Shown: positions 24,869 to 33,958, counted from the stretch's first letter. The stretch is DNA of 64,000 nt from Methylophilus sp. Leaf416 (GCF_001424665.1 NZ_LMQS01000001.1:683225-747224), one strand, 5' to 3'. Translations and numbers: made by a program. The notes: generated from the sequence alone by a model not told the origin.

Positions 24869-25882
24869 ATGAGAAATGTGCAAGGCAGAAAAAGAATGAG
24901 ATTCAAAAAGACGGTTTTAGCCATCGGCTTATTGTTACAGTGCCTGACTTACGCCAACACTTCTGTTGCCGGAGCTGAATTACCAGCAAGCCCTGTTGCT
25001 AAATACCATGCTGAAACTGGTTATTACACGTTTAAATTAGGTACGTATGAAATCACGGTGATTTCGGATGGCACGGTACCTCAAGACTTACATGCATTGC
25101 TAAAAGGCGCGCCCCAGCAAACGGTGGATGGCTTGTTGGAGCAGGTGCATTTGCATATCCCGGTAGAGGCATCCATCAATGTGTTTTTAATTAACACAGG
25201 CAAGAAGTTAATACTGGTGGATACGGGTGCGGGCGATTTTTTTGGCAAGGGGTTTGGCGGCAAGTTTAGTGAGCGCTTAAACAAGTTGGGCGTGAAGCCT
25301 GAGGATATTTCTGACATATTGATCACTCATATCCATACCGATCATACAGGCGGCCTGGTGCATGAGGGCAAAGCGGTTTTCCCCCATGCGAATATCTATG
25401 TAGGTAAAGCCGATGTAGCTTTTTTTCTGGATGCTAAAAACCAAAACGGGGTGAATGGCTATGACAAAGCCTATTTCCAGCAGGCACAAACTGCGATGCA
25501 GCCTTATGTGGCGTTGGGCCGTGTAAAACCGCTGAGTGGCGTACAAAAAATTCTTGCTGATTTTAATGCTTACCCGACACCCGGCCATACCCCTGGGCAT
25601 TACTATTACAGGTTAGAAAGCCAGGGCCAGTCGATTACATTCATTGGTGACTCCGTGCATGTTGAAGCGGTGCAGTTTCCTCAACCTGACATCACCATTA
25701 CTTACGATGTTGACCAACCTAGTGCAGCGAAACAACGACAGACTCAATTCGATCAACTTGCTAAAAGCAAGGCCATGATTGCCGCCCCACACTTGCCGTA
25801 TCCTGGGATTGGCTACATTCATACGCAAAAAGAAGGGTTTGCATTTATCCGTGCAGAATTTCATGACAGGGATGGACTGTGA
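24869..25882 (+). CDS. Secreted metallo-beta-lactamase-fold hydrolase
   Basis: MBL-fold protein with the metal motif THIHTDHTGG near residue 160 and further ligands PGHTPGH near 240 and GDSVH near 262. An N-terminal signal peptide (about 1-35, ending VAGA) predicts periplasmic or extracellular location. The start at 24869 is chosen because AAGGAG lies nine bases before it, while the 24851 ATG falls inside that ribosome binding site. 337 residues, comparable to secreted MBL hydrolases of the lactonase/quorum-quenching-like group; the substrate is unknown. Divergent from a LysR regulator. Confidence 0.88.
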   Translation: MRNVQGRKRMRFKKTVLAIGLLLQCLTYANTSVAGAELPASPVAKYHAETGYYTFKLGTYEITVISDGTVPQDLHALLKGAPQQTVDGLLEQVHLHIPVEASINVFLINTGKKLILVDTGAGDFFGKGFGGKFSERLNKLGVKPEDISDILITHIHTDHTGGLVHEGKAVFPHANIYVGKADVAFFLDAKNQNGVNGYDKAYFQQAQTAMQPYVALGRVKPLSGVQKILADFNAYPTPGHTPGHYYYRLESQGQSITFIGDSVHVEAVQFPQPDITITYDVDQPSAAKQRQTQFDQLAKSKAMIAAPHLPYPGIGYIHTQKEGFAFIRAEFHDRDGL

Positions 25883-25901
25883 TTAAGCAGATTTAGACGT
25901 G

Positions 25902-25932
25902 AAAAAGCCCTCTCAATGAGGGCCTTTATTTT
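25902..25932. terminator. Bidirectional terminator between convergent genes
   Basis: Stem GCCCTC/GAGGGC with loop TCAAT, flanked by A5 and a T-rich run, between the MBL gene (+) and the SDR gene (-). Confidence 0.85.
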
Positions 25933-25940
25933 AGGCTAGG

Positions 25941-26696
25941 TTAAATCTGTGCCTGGCCCCCATCTATAAAAAACTCAATCCCGTTAATAAAGCTGGCATC
26001 TGGTGATGAGAGGAATGCCACAGCTTTCGCGACTTCATCAGGGTCGCCCACCCTGCCCATAGGCACTTGAGCGCCTAAGTAATCCAGCAAGCCTTGTTGC
26101 TGCGCTGGGTCGTTACCGGCCAGTTCAACCAGGCCTGGGGTTTTGATCGGGCCAGGGCTGACCACATTGACACGAATACCGCGGTCTTTGAGGTCTAAAA
26201 TCCAGCTTCGGGCCAGGTTGCGGATTGCGGCTTTTGAGGCGCTGTAAATACTGAATGCGGCGGTACCTTTGATGCTGGTGGTTGAGCCGGTTAATACAAT
26301 AGACGCGCCATCTTTAAGCAACGGCAAGGCTTTTTGCACGGTAAAGATCACGCCTTTTACGTTCCGGCCAAAAATATCTTCATAGTGATCTTCAGTAATG
26401 GCGCCTAATGGCAACATGTTACCGCCACCTGCATTGGCGTAAATAACGTCAATTTGTGAGTGATTTTGCTGTACTGCATCATAGAGACGGTCAATGTCCG
26501 CCAGCTTGGACATATCGGCCTGGATGCCTTTCACCTTACCGCCTATGGTTTTGATGGCGGCCTCTAGTTCAGCCTGTCTGCGACCAGTGATATAGACATA
26601 AGCGCCCTGGTTTGAAAAATGTTTGGCTGTGGCCAGGCCGATACCGCTAGTGCCACCCGTAACCACGACGACTTTGTTTTCAAATGTTGTTGACAT
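25941..26696 (-). CDS. Short-chain dehydrogenase/reductase
   Basis: A 251-residue classical SDR: TGGTSGIGLA cofactor motif at 14-23, NAGGG at about 89-93, catalytic Ser in LTGSTTS near 137, YSASK near 151-155, and PGPIKTPG near 182. NADP preference is plausible from TGRRQAE after beta-2. The C-terminus SFINGIEFFIDGGQAQI is typical of the glucose-1-dehydrogenase-like group. It is divergent from a LysR gene (116 bp apart), its likely regulator. Substrate unknown. Confidence 0.92.
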   Translation of the reverse strand: MSTTFENKVVVVTGGTSGIGLATAKHFSNQGAYVYITGRRQAELEAAIKTIGGKVKGIQADMSKLADIDRLYDAVQQNHSQIDVIYANAGGGNMLPLGAITEDHYEDIFGRNVKGVIFTVQKALPLLKDGASIVLTGSTTSIKGTAAFSIYSASKAAIRNLARSWILDLKDRGIRVNVVSPGPIKTPGLVELAGNDPAQQQGLLDYLGAQVPMGRVGDPDEVAKAVAFLSSPDASFINGIEFFIDGGQAQI

Positions 26697-26812
26697 GATA
26701 TTTCTCCTTAAGTAATTAAATGAACGTCACTGCATGGATGAAATATTGCCAGTGGGCCAATAAATGCACTAGACTGCTTTTTTGAGTTTAATTGTTCCAA
26801 TAATGAGCCAAT

Positions 26813-27727
26813 ATGCGTGACATTAATGATTACATCTTGTTTGCGGAGGTGGTGAGTGGCGGCAGTTTTGCAGCGGCCAGCCGACGCGTACGTATCCCTA
26901 AATCCACCATTAGTCGAAGAATCGGTTTGCTGGAAGAAAGGCTGGGCGTACGCTTGATTGAACGGTCCACCAGACGGTTTCGGGTAACTGAAATCGGGCA
27001 ATCGTTTTATGAGCGGTGCAAAGTGATTATGCTGGATGTAGAACAGGCGGATTCTATTGTCTCGGAGTCACTTAGCGAACCGAAAGGATTGGTGCGGTGC
27101 AGTTGCCCGCTGGGTTTGTACGAAACCCTCTCCTCTATTTTTTCTTCATTTCTGTTGGCCTTTCCCCAAGCCAAGTTGCAGCTGGTGGCCGGAGATAATG
27201 CGGTGAACCTGATCGAGGATAGAATCGATGTCGCCATCAGGGTGCGTACGGTTTTGGATACCGATGGCTCGCTGGTAATGAGGACGCTTGGCCATTCTGA
27301 ACGCATCCTTGTGGCCTCACCGACGCTGGCAAAAAAAATAGATCAATCTAGCCTGGACAATTTATCCAGCCTGCCGACCATTGCGACTTCGGACCAGAAC
27401 CATGCCATCGAATGGCAATTCCATCATGCTTCGTTAGGAGAAAAATCTATCTGGCATGAACCCATATTGAGTTGTGTGGATTTTTCAACGGTGAGAGAGG
27501 CGGCTATGACTGGGATTGGCATTGCATTGCTGCCTGACCATACGTGCAGCGAGGCTTTGAATGAAGGCAAACTGGTAAAGGTTTTCCCTGAATGGAAAAC
27601 CACCATGGGTATTCTGCATATTGTGTTCACGACCCGACGCGGTTTGCCACCAGTGGTGCGGGCATTTATTGATCATCTGGCGGCTCAGGTGAAACAGACT
27701 GCCACTACCCCAAATTTAAAAATATAA
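26813..27727 (+). CDS. LysR-type regulator
   Basis: 304 residues, N-terminal HTH (DYILFAEVVSGGSFAAASRR, then IPKSTISRRIGLLEERLGV) of the type that starts CrgA/DsdC-like proteins, plus a substrate-binding domain. Its divergent neighbour is an SDR gene, so an oxidoreductase regulon is inferred. A terminator directly follows the stop. Confidence 0.9.
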   Translation: MRDINDYILFAEVVSGGSFAAASRRVRIPKSTISRRIGLLEERLGVRLIERSTRRFRVTEIGQSFYERCKVIMLDVEQADSIVSESLSEPKGLVRCSCPLGLYETLSSIFSSFLLAFPQAKLQLVAGDNAVNLIEDRIDVAIRVRTVLDTDGSLVMRTLGHSERILVASPTLAKKIDQSSLDNLSSLPTIATSDQNHAIEWQFHHASLGEKSIWHEPILSCVDFSTVREAAMTGIGIALLPDHTCSEALNEGKLVKVFPEWKTTMGILHIVFTTRRGLPPVVRAFIDHLAAQVKQTATTPNLKI

Positions 27728-27728
27728 A

Positions 27729-27756
27729 ACGGCTTCTGTTGCCAGAAGCCGTTCTT
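27729..27756 (+). terminator. Terminator after the LysR gene
   Basis: Perfect 10-bp stem ACGGCTTCTG/CAGAAGCCGT with TTGC loop, then TCTT. Confidence 0.8.
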
Positions 27757-27787
27757 CATATGTGGCCTTCCTTGTTTTATGCTGCCA

Positions 27788-28099
27788 TTATGACTCCGCA
27801 TCCTGTTTGAATTTAAACCGACTGAACAGGCCACAACGGACTTTTTCTGCCTCATCTGCGGTCATGGCGCCATCGCAGCAATGCCTGTGGTGATGCCCAT
27901 GACGACCTCTGAATCCACCAAAAAGAATCCTGCTCAGAATCAACAGCCCGACTGCATGCCAATAATCAATCGCATGAATACCATCGGCTAATGAAATAAC
28001 CACGTGGTTCCACAACAGCATGACCACATACGATAACGCTGCAATGCAGGCTACGGCTAACGCTGCAAAGCCAGTACATTTACTTTTACAACTTTTCAT
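27788..28099 (-). CDS. Small membrane protein with His-rich loop, partner of ECF sigma factor
   Basis: A 103-residue protein with two TM helices (about 10-33 and 45-62) and a metal-binding-like stretch RGRHGHHHRHCCDG near 63-76. It follows the sigma-factor gene by 32 bp on the same strand. Similar small two-TM proteins with a His/Cys patch sit next to ECF sigma genes in many proteobacteria; an anti-sigma or metal-sensing function is an inference, as no anti-sigma domain is recognisable. Confidence 0.75.
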   Translation of the reverse strand: MKSCKSKCTGFAALAVACIAALSYVVMLLWNHVVISLADGIHAIDYWHAVGLLILSRILFGGFRGRHGHHHRHCCDGAMTADEAEKVRCGLFSRFKFKQDAES

Positions 28100-28131
28100 T
28101 CATCTCTCCAATCATTAAGTCATTAATACGA

Positions 28132-28689
28132 TTAGTCACTGGCATGCAGTTGCTCTCTGAGGAAAGTCACTGCGTACCTTTTTCTTGCTAACAAGGTGTT
28201 GATAGAAACACCGGTTTCTGCGGCAATTTGTTTGAAGCTTTTGCCATCAATCTCATGTGCGATAAACACTTGTCGTTGCTCAATTGGTAGCTGATTAAGC
28301 GTCGCAATCACGTGTTCAACCAGCATTTTTCTTTCGTAAATTGAGGCCGGAGTTTCGTTTTCAATCGAAAGTATCGATTCCAGCCATAGGGAGTCTTCAT
28401 CCTCATCCTGGTCAAGTGTGACCTCCTGCTTTTGCTTTCTAAAACGGTCAATAATGCGATTTTTTGCCACACGATATAACCACGCACCGACCTGCTCCAG
28501 CGGCTCGGGCAAGCGATAAGCCGACACAAACTCGTAGAACACATCCTGCAAAATATCATCTGCGTCACCGGCATTCGGGACACTTTTTCTGATGAAATTG
28601 CGTAGTCTGGCTTTTTCTTTATTGAATGTTTCTGTGATCACAGAATCTTGTTGGGCCATGCGCAAGTTGTTTTCTAAATGTATATCCAT
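28132..28689 (-). CDS. ECF-type RNA polymerase sigma factor
   Basis: A 185-residue sigma-70 family protein with region 2 (ADDILQDVFYEFVSAY, then VGAWLYRVAKNRIIDRFRKQK) and region 4 (LPIEQRQVFIAHEIDGKSFKQIAAETGVSINTLLARKRYA, here in parts). Lack of regions 1 and 3 marks it as extracytoplasmic-function type. Its cotranscribed neighbour is a small membrane protein. Target promoters cannot be assigned from this window. Confidence 0.93.
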   Translation of the reverse strand: MDIHLENNLRMAQQDSVITETFNKEKARLRNFIRKSVPNAGDADDILQDVFYEFVSAYRLPEPLEQVGAWLYRVAKNRIIDRFRKQKQEVTLDQDEDEDSLWLESILSIENETPASIYERKMLVEHVIATLNQLPIEQRQVFIAHEIDGKSFKQIAAETGVSINTLLARKRYAVTFLREQLHASD

Positions 28690-28760
28690 GCTGTGTAGAC
28701 GTTTCAGCTTTGGAAATATTGTATGGAGGCTGAAATATGCTTAAAAATTGAGTGGCGCAG

Positions 28761-29570
28761 CTAATGCCACTCCGTCGGTGTAACGCCTAGCCGTTTTGCA
28801 AACACCCGGCTGAACGCCGCTGAACTTTGATAACCCACTTGGCTGGCGATACTTTTGAGTGGCTTGCCTTGTCGGATCAGGTTTTGCGCAATGGAGAGCC
28901 GCCAATCGGTGAGATAGTCTAACGGCGTCGTGCCTACCGTGGCTTTAAAGTTAGCCGCGAACCTGGCGCGTGACATGCCGGATACATCGGCCAGGGTTTC
29001 CAGTGTCCACGGATGTGATGGGTTTTCGTGCATGGCTTTCACGGCCTGCGCCAGGCGAGTATCGGCCAATGCTGCAAAAATGCTTTGCTGCAACTGACCG
29101 TGCTGAATCACATGCCGTAATACCTGAATCAGGAAATACTCTGCCAATCGGTCTAAGGCAGCCTGCCTTCCCAATGCTTGCTCAAATGCCTCGCTAAACA
29201 ATAATTGCAGGGTGGGCGCAATGAGCTGCACTTCATTCAGAGGCACGATCACAAATTCTGGCAATGCAGTCGCCAACGGGCTACGCACACTGGCACCTAA
29301 ATCAATCGAGGCACACACCAGCTCACAGGCTGAGCCCGCCACAGGCGTGAGCATATGTATGCTGGGGCGCGGGAAAAACACTACGCTGGGCTGTTCTATC
29401 TGTGAAATAGGCTGGCCTTTCCACATGAGGTCTAGCTTGCCGGACCGTAGTAAGTGGATATGTCCCACCTGCCCTGATCCATCAAAGTTTGCAATTTCAC
29501 ATAGATCACCGGTAAAAAATACTTTGGCAGACAGTGAAATCTGATTCAAAAGGGGTAATAATGGGTCCAA
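28761..29570 (-). CDS. AraC family transcriptional regulator with cupin domain
   Basis: 269 residues: AraC_binding/cupin-like N-terminal domain (about 15-160) and a C-terminal double HTH (about 170-269) with WTLETLADVSGMSRARFAANF, then LRQGK-like helices and GYQSSAAFSRVFAKRLGVTP. The start is TTG at 29570, the first available start after an in-frame stop. Divergent from the AhpD-like gene (103 bp), which it most likely activates. Confidence 0.88.
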   Translation of the reverse strand: MDPLLPLLNQISLSAKVFFTGDLCEIANFDGSGQVGHIHLLRSGKLDLMWKGQPISQIEQPSVVFFPRPSIHMLTPVAGSACELVCASIDLGASVRSPLATALPEFVIVPLNEVQLIAPTLQLLFSEAFEQALGRQAALDRLAEYFLIQVLRHVIQHGQLQQSIFAALADTRLAQAVKAMHENPSHPWTLETLADVSGMSRARFAANFKATVGTTPLDYLTDWRLSIAQNLIRQGKPLKSIASQVGYQSSAAFSRVFAKRLGVTPTEWH

Positions 29571-29673
29571 ACGATACTACTGATCAACATAATGAGACCT
29601 TTGATAATCATTAGTATTGCATGATATCTCCAACGCACAAAGCGTCTTAATAAACCAAACAAGGAGATTTATC

Positions 29674-30207
29674 ATGGCACGAATTCAAACTATCAACCGC
29701 GAAACCGCCAGTGCGGAGATCAATGCAACGCTAGACACAGTCAAAGCCAAGCTGGGCAAAGTCCCTAATTTGATTGCCACTTTTGCGCAGGCACCGGTTG
29801 CGTTAAATGCTTACCTCAGCTTAAGTGAAGGAGTCACCAAAGGCCGCTTGACCGCCAAACAAAGGGAGTCACTTGCACTTGCCATTGGGCAGGCCAATAG
29901 TTGCCAGTATTGCCTGTCTGCGCATAGCCTGATTGCCAGGGGGGCTGGCCTTAACTCAGAGGCTATCCAGGCCGCACGCCACGCCGGGGCAAACGATGAA
30001 GTGACTGATGGATTGTTGAAACTGGCGGTGAAAATTGTGCAACAGCGTGGGGTATTGTCAGAACAGGACTTGAGTGAAGCGCATTTGGCAGGTGTCGATG
30101 ACGGTTTAATTCTGGAAGTGATTGCCAATGTTGCTTTAAACACATTGACCAACTACACCAACCATATTGCGCAGACGGAGATTGATTTTCCGGTGGTGGC
30201 AGTGTAA
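29674..30207 (+). CDS. Carboxymuconolactone decarboxylase / AhpD-like alkylhydroperoxidase
   Basis: 177-residue CMD-family protein with the CxxC-xxx-H active site SCQYCLSAHS near 71-80 and the preceding Glu in QRESLALAIGQAN. AhpD-like proteins reduce peroxides through their Cys pair. The start at 29674 is fixed by AAGGAG seven bases upstream (the ORF opens 19 codons earlier). Divergent from an AraC regulator, the common regulator-CMD pair. Confidence 0.9.
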   Translation: MARIQTINRETASAEINATLDTVKAKLGKVPNLIATFAQAPVALNAYLSLSEGVTKGRLTAKQRESLALAIGQANSCQYCLSAHSLIARGAGLNSEAIQAARHAGANDEVTDGLLKLAVKIVQQRGVLSEQDLSEAHLAGVDDGLILEVIANVALNTLTNYTNHIAQTEIDFPVVAV

Positions 30208-30214
30208 GCACGAG

Positions 30215-30240
30215 ATCAGGCCACAACGCTGTGGCCTGAT
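30215..30240. terminator. Hairpin between convergent genes
   Basis: Perfect 10-bp stem ATCAGGCCAC/GTGGCCTGAT with loop AACGCT; T run is weak, so efficiency is uncertain. Confidence 0.6.
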
Positions 30241-30279
30241 GAATTCTGTTGGTGATAATTGCTGAGGTTAATTAACTGG

Positions 30280-31029
30280 CTAAACAAGGAAATTTTCAAC
30301 CGTTTGTATAAACAGCTGTGGCTGTTCGGCATGTACCCAATGATCCGTTGGCAGACTGATAAATTCGGCTTTAGGGAAATGCTGCTTAATCTCAGCAATA
30401 TCACTTTCTTGCACATATTGACTGCGCTCGCCGCGAATAAACAGGCAAGGCTTTGCAAAGTGCGCTGAAAGTGCAGCCTGAAATTTTGGGTAGTTAACTT
30501 TGATTGCTGGCAGGTTGATCCGCCACTGTAACTGCCCTTCTACTTTTACCAGGTTAGTCAGTAAAAACTGGCGCACCATCAGGTTGCTGATCGGTGCCTT
30601 TAATGCGCGATCAACATCATTACGTGATTCCGCATGGCTTAAGTCTACGGTCATCATGGCATTGATTAAATGCGTGTGTTCATCGGCATAAGCACGCATC
30701 GCCATATCGACCACAATCAACTTGCTGACACGCTCAGGGTATTGCGTGGCAAATTGCATGGCGACCTTGCCGCCTAAAGAATGCCCCAGTAAATGAATCT
30801 GCTCTAAATCTAAGGCATCGCATAGCTCCAGCAGGTCATCTGCCATGTCAGCATAGCTTTGCGACTCACTATGCGGCGACCGGCCATGATTGCGCAGATC
30901 AATACTGATCACCTGGAAATGTTGAGCAAAATGTTTGGCGATATTGCCCCAGTTATCGGCTGAGCCGAACAGGCCGTGTATAAGGACTAACGGCAGCCCC
31001 TCGCCTAGCTTTTGATAATGTAGTTGCAT
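30280..31029 (-). CDS. Alpha/beta hydrolase (YbfF-type esterase)
   Basis: 249 residues with oxyanion HG (VLIHGLFGSADNW near 16-28), nucleophile Ser in LGHSLGGKVA near 88-97, and the C-terminal catalytic His near TDHWVHAEQP. The DLRNHGRS segment near 46-53 is typical for YbfF/proline-iminopeptidase-like esterases. It follows the kwaA-kwaB operon on the same strand by 37 bp but is unlikely to be part of it functionally. Confidence 0.9.
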   Translation of the reverse strand: MQLHYQKLGEGLPLVLIHGLFGSADNWGNIAKHFAQHFQVISIDLRNHGRSPHSESQSYADMADDLLELCDALDLEQIHLLGHSLGGKVAMQFATQYPERVSKLIVVDMAMRAYADEHTHLINAMMTVDLSHAESRNDVDRALKAPISNLMVRQFLLTNLVKVEGQLQWRINLPAIKVNYPKFQAALSAHFAKPCLFIRGERSQYVQESDIAEIKQHFPKAEFISLPTDHWVHAEQPQLFIQTVENFLV

Positions 31030-31066
31030 ACTTTAGGTATGCCGGCATTCGCCGGCAGTAATGATA

Positions 31067-32002
31067 TTAAGTGACTTTTTTCTTGACGGCGGCATCAAAC
31101 ATTTCGTGGTTGATCGGCGATTCCAGTCGGCCGTTATTCAGCAATGTCAGTACCAGGTCTATCGAAGCTTCATTAATGACAATCGCGCCATTCTCGACTT
31201 GCAGACCCCAGTTTTTCAGCTGGTTGACCTTGACCAGTTCTTCCATGAATGTGGCGTCTTTGTAGTAGCCACTTTTCTGGATCGAAGACACCTTGCGCAG
31301 GTAATTCAGGTTGGCGCCTATATGTTCTTTGAGCAAGCTGGCATCGTTGAATATGTTCAGGTCTACAAATTCCTTTAGCACCACATCTCGGTTTTTCTCC
31401 ATGCCGGCGCGGAAATTCAACGTCTTTTCAAACTCTTTTTTATTGGCGATGAAAGTCGTGCCGTCATAAGTGAAAAAATCCACCTGGGTATCGATGGTGA
31501 AGATCTCCTTTTCATCCAGGTCTTTCAGTTCCTGGTCTTTGAACTGGATAAAAGACACATGCGACAGGCGGGCTGCATGATTGAATTTATTGATTTTGCG
31601 GTAGGCATAGATGGCTTTGTCCTGGTGCTCGAGCTTGATCACCATCGCCCATGAATCCAGCAATTGCTCATATTGCTCGACTTTGGCGTTGGCGGTGCCT
31701 TTTTCGATCTCGGCCTGAATCAGGGTGACATCAGTCTCAGACGAAGCAATGGTTAACAGGCTTTTGTCCTGGTCGGCGGTTAGGAAGTCGTAATCATCCA
31801 GCTGGTAGTCCTGATCGAGGATTTTTTCGGTGACTGCATTTTTAAGCTTTTGCTCAAGTTTGGCATCAGTATCTACTTTTAACACCGAATATTTTGCCTG
31901 CTGCTGGCTGAGCTTTCTTTTCACCAGCCAGAAAGTGGTCACCCAATGCTTGAAATCACTGGCGCGCAGGGCCTGCAAGGTGTTTTTCACATTAGTCGTC
32001 AC
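31067..32002 (-). CDS. kwaB: Kiwa anti-phage protein KwaB (DUF4868)
   Basis: Second gene of a Kiwa defence system. The GTG start at 32002 overlaps the kwaA stop by four bases (GTGA) and has AAGGAG eight bases before it; the longer frame (to 32086) lies inside kwaA. The 311-residue protein matches KwaB in size and in the DUF4868 features: AIYAYRKINKFNH, FTIDTQVDFFTYDGTTFIANKKEFEKTLNF, and a helical C-terminal half. KwaB is the cytosolic DNA-associated partner of the membrane protein KwaA. Assignment rests on recognised motifs plus the strict two-gene layout. Confidence 0.88.
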   Translation of the reverse strand: MTTNVKNTLQALRASDFKHWVTTFWLVKRKLSQQQAKYSVLKVDTDAKLEQKLKNAVTEKILDQDYQLDDYDFLTADQDKSLLTIASSETDVTLIQAEIEKGTANAKVEQYEQLLDSWAMVIKLEHQDKAIYAYRKINKFNHAARLSHVSFIQFKDQELKDLDEKEIFTIDTQVDFFTYDGTTFIANKKEFEKTLNFRAGMEKNRDVVLKEFVDLNIFNDASLLKEHIGANLNYLRKVSSIQKSGYYKDATFMEELVKVNQLKNWGLQVENGAIVINEASIDLVLTLLNNGRLESPINHEMFDAAVKKKVT

Positions 32003-32571
32003 TGAGATACTCCTTCGCCTGCTTCCTTCGTGACTTCTACATGAGTGACAAAGTACATTAAATTGGAAAGCCGTTTGATCGCGCAATAATCACCAATCTG
32101 GAAATGCTGCTTTGACAGCAACAGACCCTGCCTCTCTTGTGTGCCATCCTTGAACTGGCAGTCATACAGCCCGTAACCGGCCAGCGCCAGCACCGGGTTA
32201 ACGAATACATTTTGCGTACGATATGACAGCACAAACATGAGGCTCAAAAAGATAAACAGGCATAACAGCAATTTCCAGTCACCCAGGTCAAACTTGTAAA
32301 AAGACATCATGTAGGGGATGGTATAAGTAAACATATCGCCGGATTTATTGGATACCTTGGAAATCTTCACCGGCACGCCCTGCCTGATATTGCGCGCTGC
32401 GCTCAAGGCAAATAAAGCGCTGAGCGCGAAGATCACAAGAATGGTGAGCGCACGCATCGGGTGCTCGAAATAGAGCGTGTCTTCATTCAAGTCCTTGATG
32501 ATGAGAATCAGGCCCAACGGTGCGTAGCCGCTGATAAAAATGGCTAGCGCCGATAAAAAATGCAGTTGCAT
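31999..32571 (-). CDS. kwaA: Kiwa anti-phage membrane protein KwaA
   Basis: 190 residues with four predicted TM helices (about 5-25, 42-60, 97-112 approached by the conserved FTYTIPYMMSFYKFD segment, and 113-130) and a cytosolic tail (GYGLYDCQF, then GDYCAIKRLSNLMYF). The layout, length and IPYMMSF segment match KwaA. KwaA is reported to sense phage attack at the membrane and recruit KwaB. The start has a weak ribosome binding site. It sits outside the tRNA island next to ordinary chromosomal genes. Confidence 0.86.
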   Translation of the reverse strand: MQLHFLSALAIFISGYAPLGLILIIKDLNEDTLYFEHPMRALTILVIFALSALFALSAARNIRQGVPVKISKVSNKSGDMFTYTIPYMMSFYKFDLGDWKLLLCLFIFLSLMFVLSYRTQNVFVNPVLALAGYGLYDCQFKDGTQERQGLLLSKQHFQIGDYCAIKRLSNLMYFVTHVEVTKEAGEGVSQ

Positions 32572-32666
32572 ATTGCAAGCTTAGATAAGTTGATCCACCC
32601 AAGAATACAGGCAGTTTGCATTGCAATCAAATGGCATGCAACGGTGGTTAAAGCAAGTCAGCCCAT

Positions 32667-32683
32667 TCCTACGTTACTATCAG
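32667..32683 (+). promoter_or_regulatory. Stress box (TCCTAC-N6-ATCAG)
   Basis: Perfect box ending 75 bp before the BON-domain gene start at 32758, nearly the same spacing as the box before 18650. Confidence 0.6.
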
Positions 32684-32757
32684 AATTTAGTGTATTCACG
32701 GCATGAGGCGATTTTTGAATAATGGAACCTCCTAAATCCACTCAAGAAGGAAACATT

Positions 32758-33066
32758 ATGAAAAATACAATCAAATCATTATTGCTGGTAAGTGCTTTGG
32801 CTTTGCCTATGACTGGTTTTGCTGCTGACGGTGACTCATTGGGTACCAAAGTAGAAGATTCAGTGATCACTACTAAAGTTAAAGCTGCTTTCGCTAAAGA
32901 CAAAGTTGTTAGCGCAACTGACATCAGCGTCGAAACTGATAGCAATGGCCTGGTACAACTGTCAGGCAATGCAAAATCTAAAGCTGAAGCTCAAAAAGCA
33001 GAAAAAATTGCTAAGAGCATCAAAGGCGTAACTGCCGTTAAAAACGAAATCGTTGTTGCTAACTAA
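32758..33066 (+). CDS. Periplasmic BON-domain protein (OsmY-like)
   Basis: A 102-residue secreted protein: signal peptide about 1-22 (cleaved after GFA-A), then one BON domain (VEDSVITTKVKAAFAKD, ISVETDSNGLVQLSGNAKS, VTAVKNEIVV). BON proteins bind phospholipid and act in envelope or osmotic stress, as OsmY does. The start at 32758 has AGAAGGAAAC upstream; the earlier in-frame start at 32722 has none. A stress box precedes it. Confidence 0.9.
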   Translation: MKNTIKSLLLVSALALPMTGFAADGDSLGTKVEDSVITTKVKAAFAKDKVVSATDISVETDSNGLVQLSGNAKSKAEAQKAEKIAKSIKGVTAVKNEIVVAN

Positions 33067-33127
33067 GCAGCAATCGATACTTAGATAGACAAGACTTACA
33101 ACTCGCCACATCTAAGCGCAGGACTTG

Positions 33128-33160
33128 CCCATAGGAATTTCAAAATTCCTATGGGTATTT
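33128..33160 (+). terminator. Terminator after the BON gene
   Basis: Perfect 13-bp inverted repeat CCCATAGGAATTT / AAATTCCTATGGG with CA centre, then a T-rich tail. The remaining intergenic stretch to 33336 shows nothing I can support. Confidence 0.8.
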
Positions 33161-33336
33161 AATTTTCAGGGCTCTTATTCTTGAGCTAAATACATCCTCA
33201 CCATCTTCAGTTGCCACCCGGCTTTGCTTTTATCATTCATTGATTCGCAACATACAGCGTCACATTAGCGCAACGTTAAGGGTCGCGCGCCCGTGCTAAC
33301 CGTCCTATAATGGCTTGAACAGTCTGGGGAGAAGCC

Positions 33337-33955
33337 ATGATCGCGCATGCATTAACCATCATTGTGAATGAGTTAAATCATCAACTCGTAGAGGCGTACG
33401 GTATCAGTAGTAATGCCACACCAGCCGAATTGCATGATCTTTCTTCTGCAAATGCTCAGTCCGCGACGCGTGAAGGTTTGAACCTGACGCTGGTGAATAT
33501 TCAGGAAGATGCCGGGTTAAAAAATTCGCCGCCGGGCATGAGCCATGAGCCCCTCCCATACCGTTTATCAATCGCCACCGCTGCAGCTAAACCTGCTTGT
33601 GTTGCTGTCCGCGACTTATGCATCCTATACTGAAGCATTGTTAATGCTTGGACGCGCCATGCAGTTTTTCCACGCACAGCCATTGTTTAGCGAAATGAAT
33701 GTGAAGCACGAATCGATGACGCATAACGCGCCGACGCATGCGCTGGACAGATTGCGCGAATTCAAGCTTGCGATTGATTTATATTCCCCGACACTGGAAG
33801 AAACGCATGATGTGTGGTCGACATTGAAGGCAGTGCCAGTACCTTCTGCACTATATAAATTACGTTTACTGACCGTAGCGACAGATGCGCCGGACACCAA
33901 GGTATTACCTATGCTGGAAAGACGGCTGCCCACCCCTAACCGCGATAAAAATTAA
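33337..33955 (+). pseudogene. DUF4255 family gene split by a frameshift (contractile injection system part)
   Basis: The first frame from ATG 33337 (RBS GGGGAG) reads the DUF4255 start: ALTIIVNELNHQL, then LTLVNIQEDAGLKNSPP. The family sequence then continues only in the next frame, from about 33545: PPLQLNLLVLLSATYASYTEAL, YSPTLEETHDVW and SALYKLRLLTV. The shift (net +1) occurs near the CCCCTCCC tract at 33549-33556. DUF4255 proteins (Pvc16/Afp16 type) cap the tail tube and sheath. The two halves together give about 200 residues, family-like. It could be a true frameshift mutation or a sequencing error, or the second part could be translated separately from ATG 33545. It ends 3 bp before the sheath gene. 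Confidence 0.8.
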
Positions 33956-33958
33956 ATC

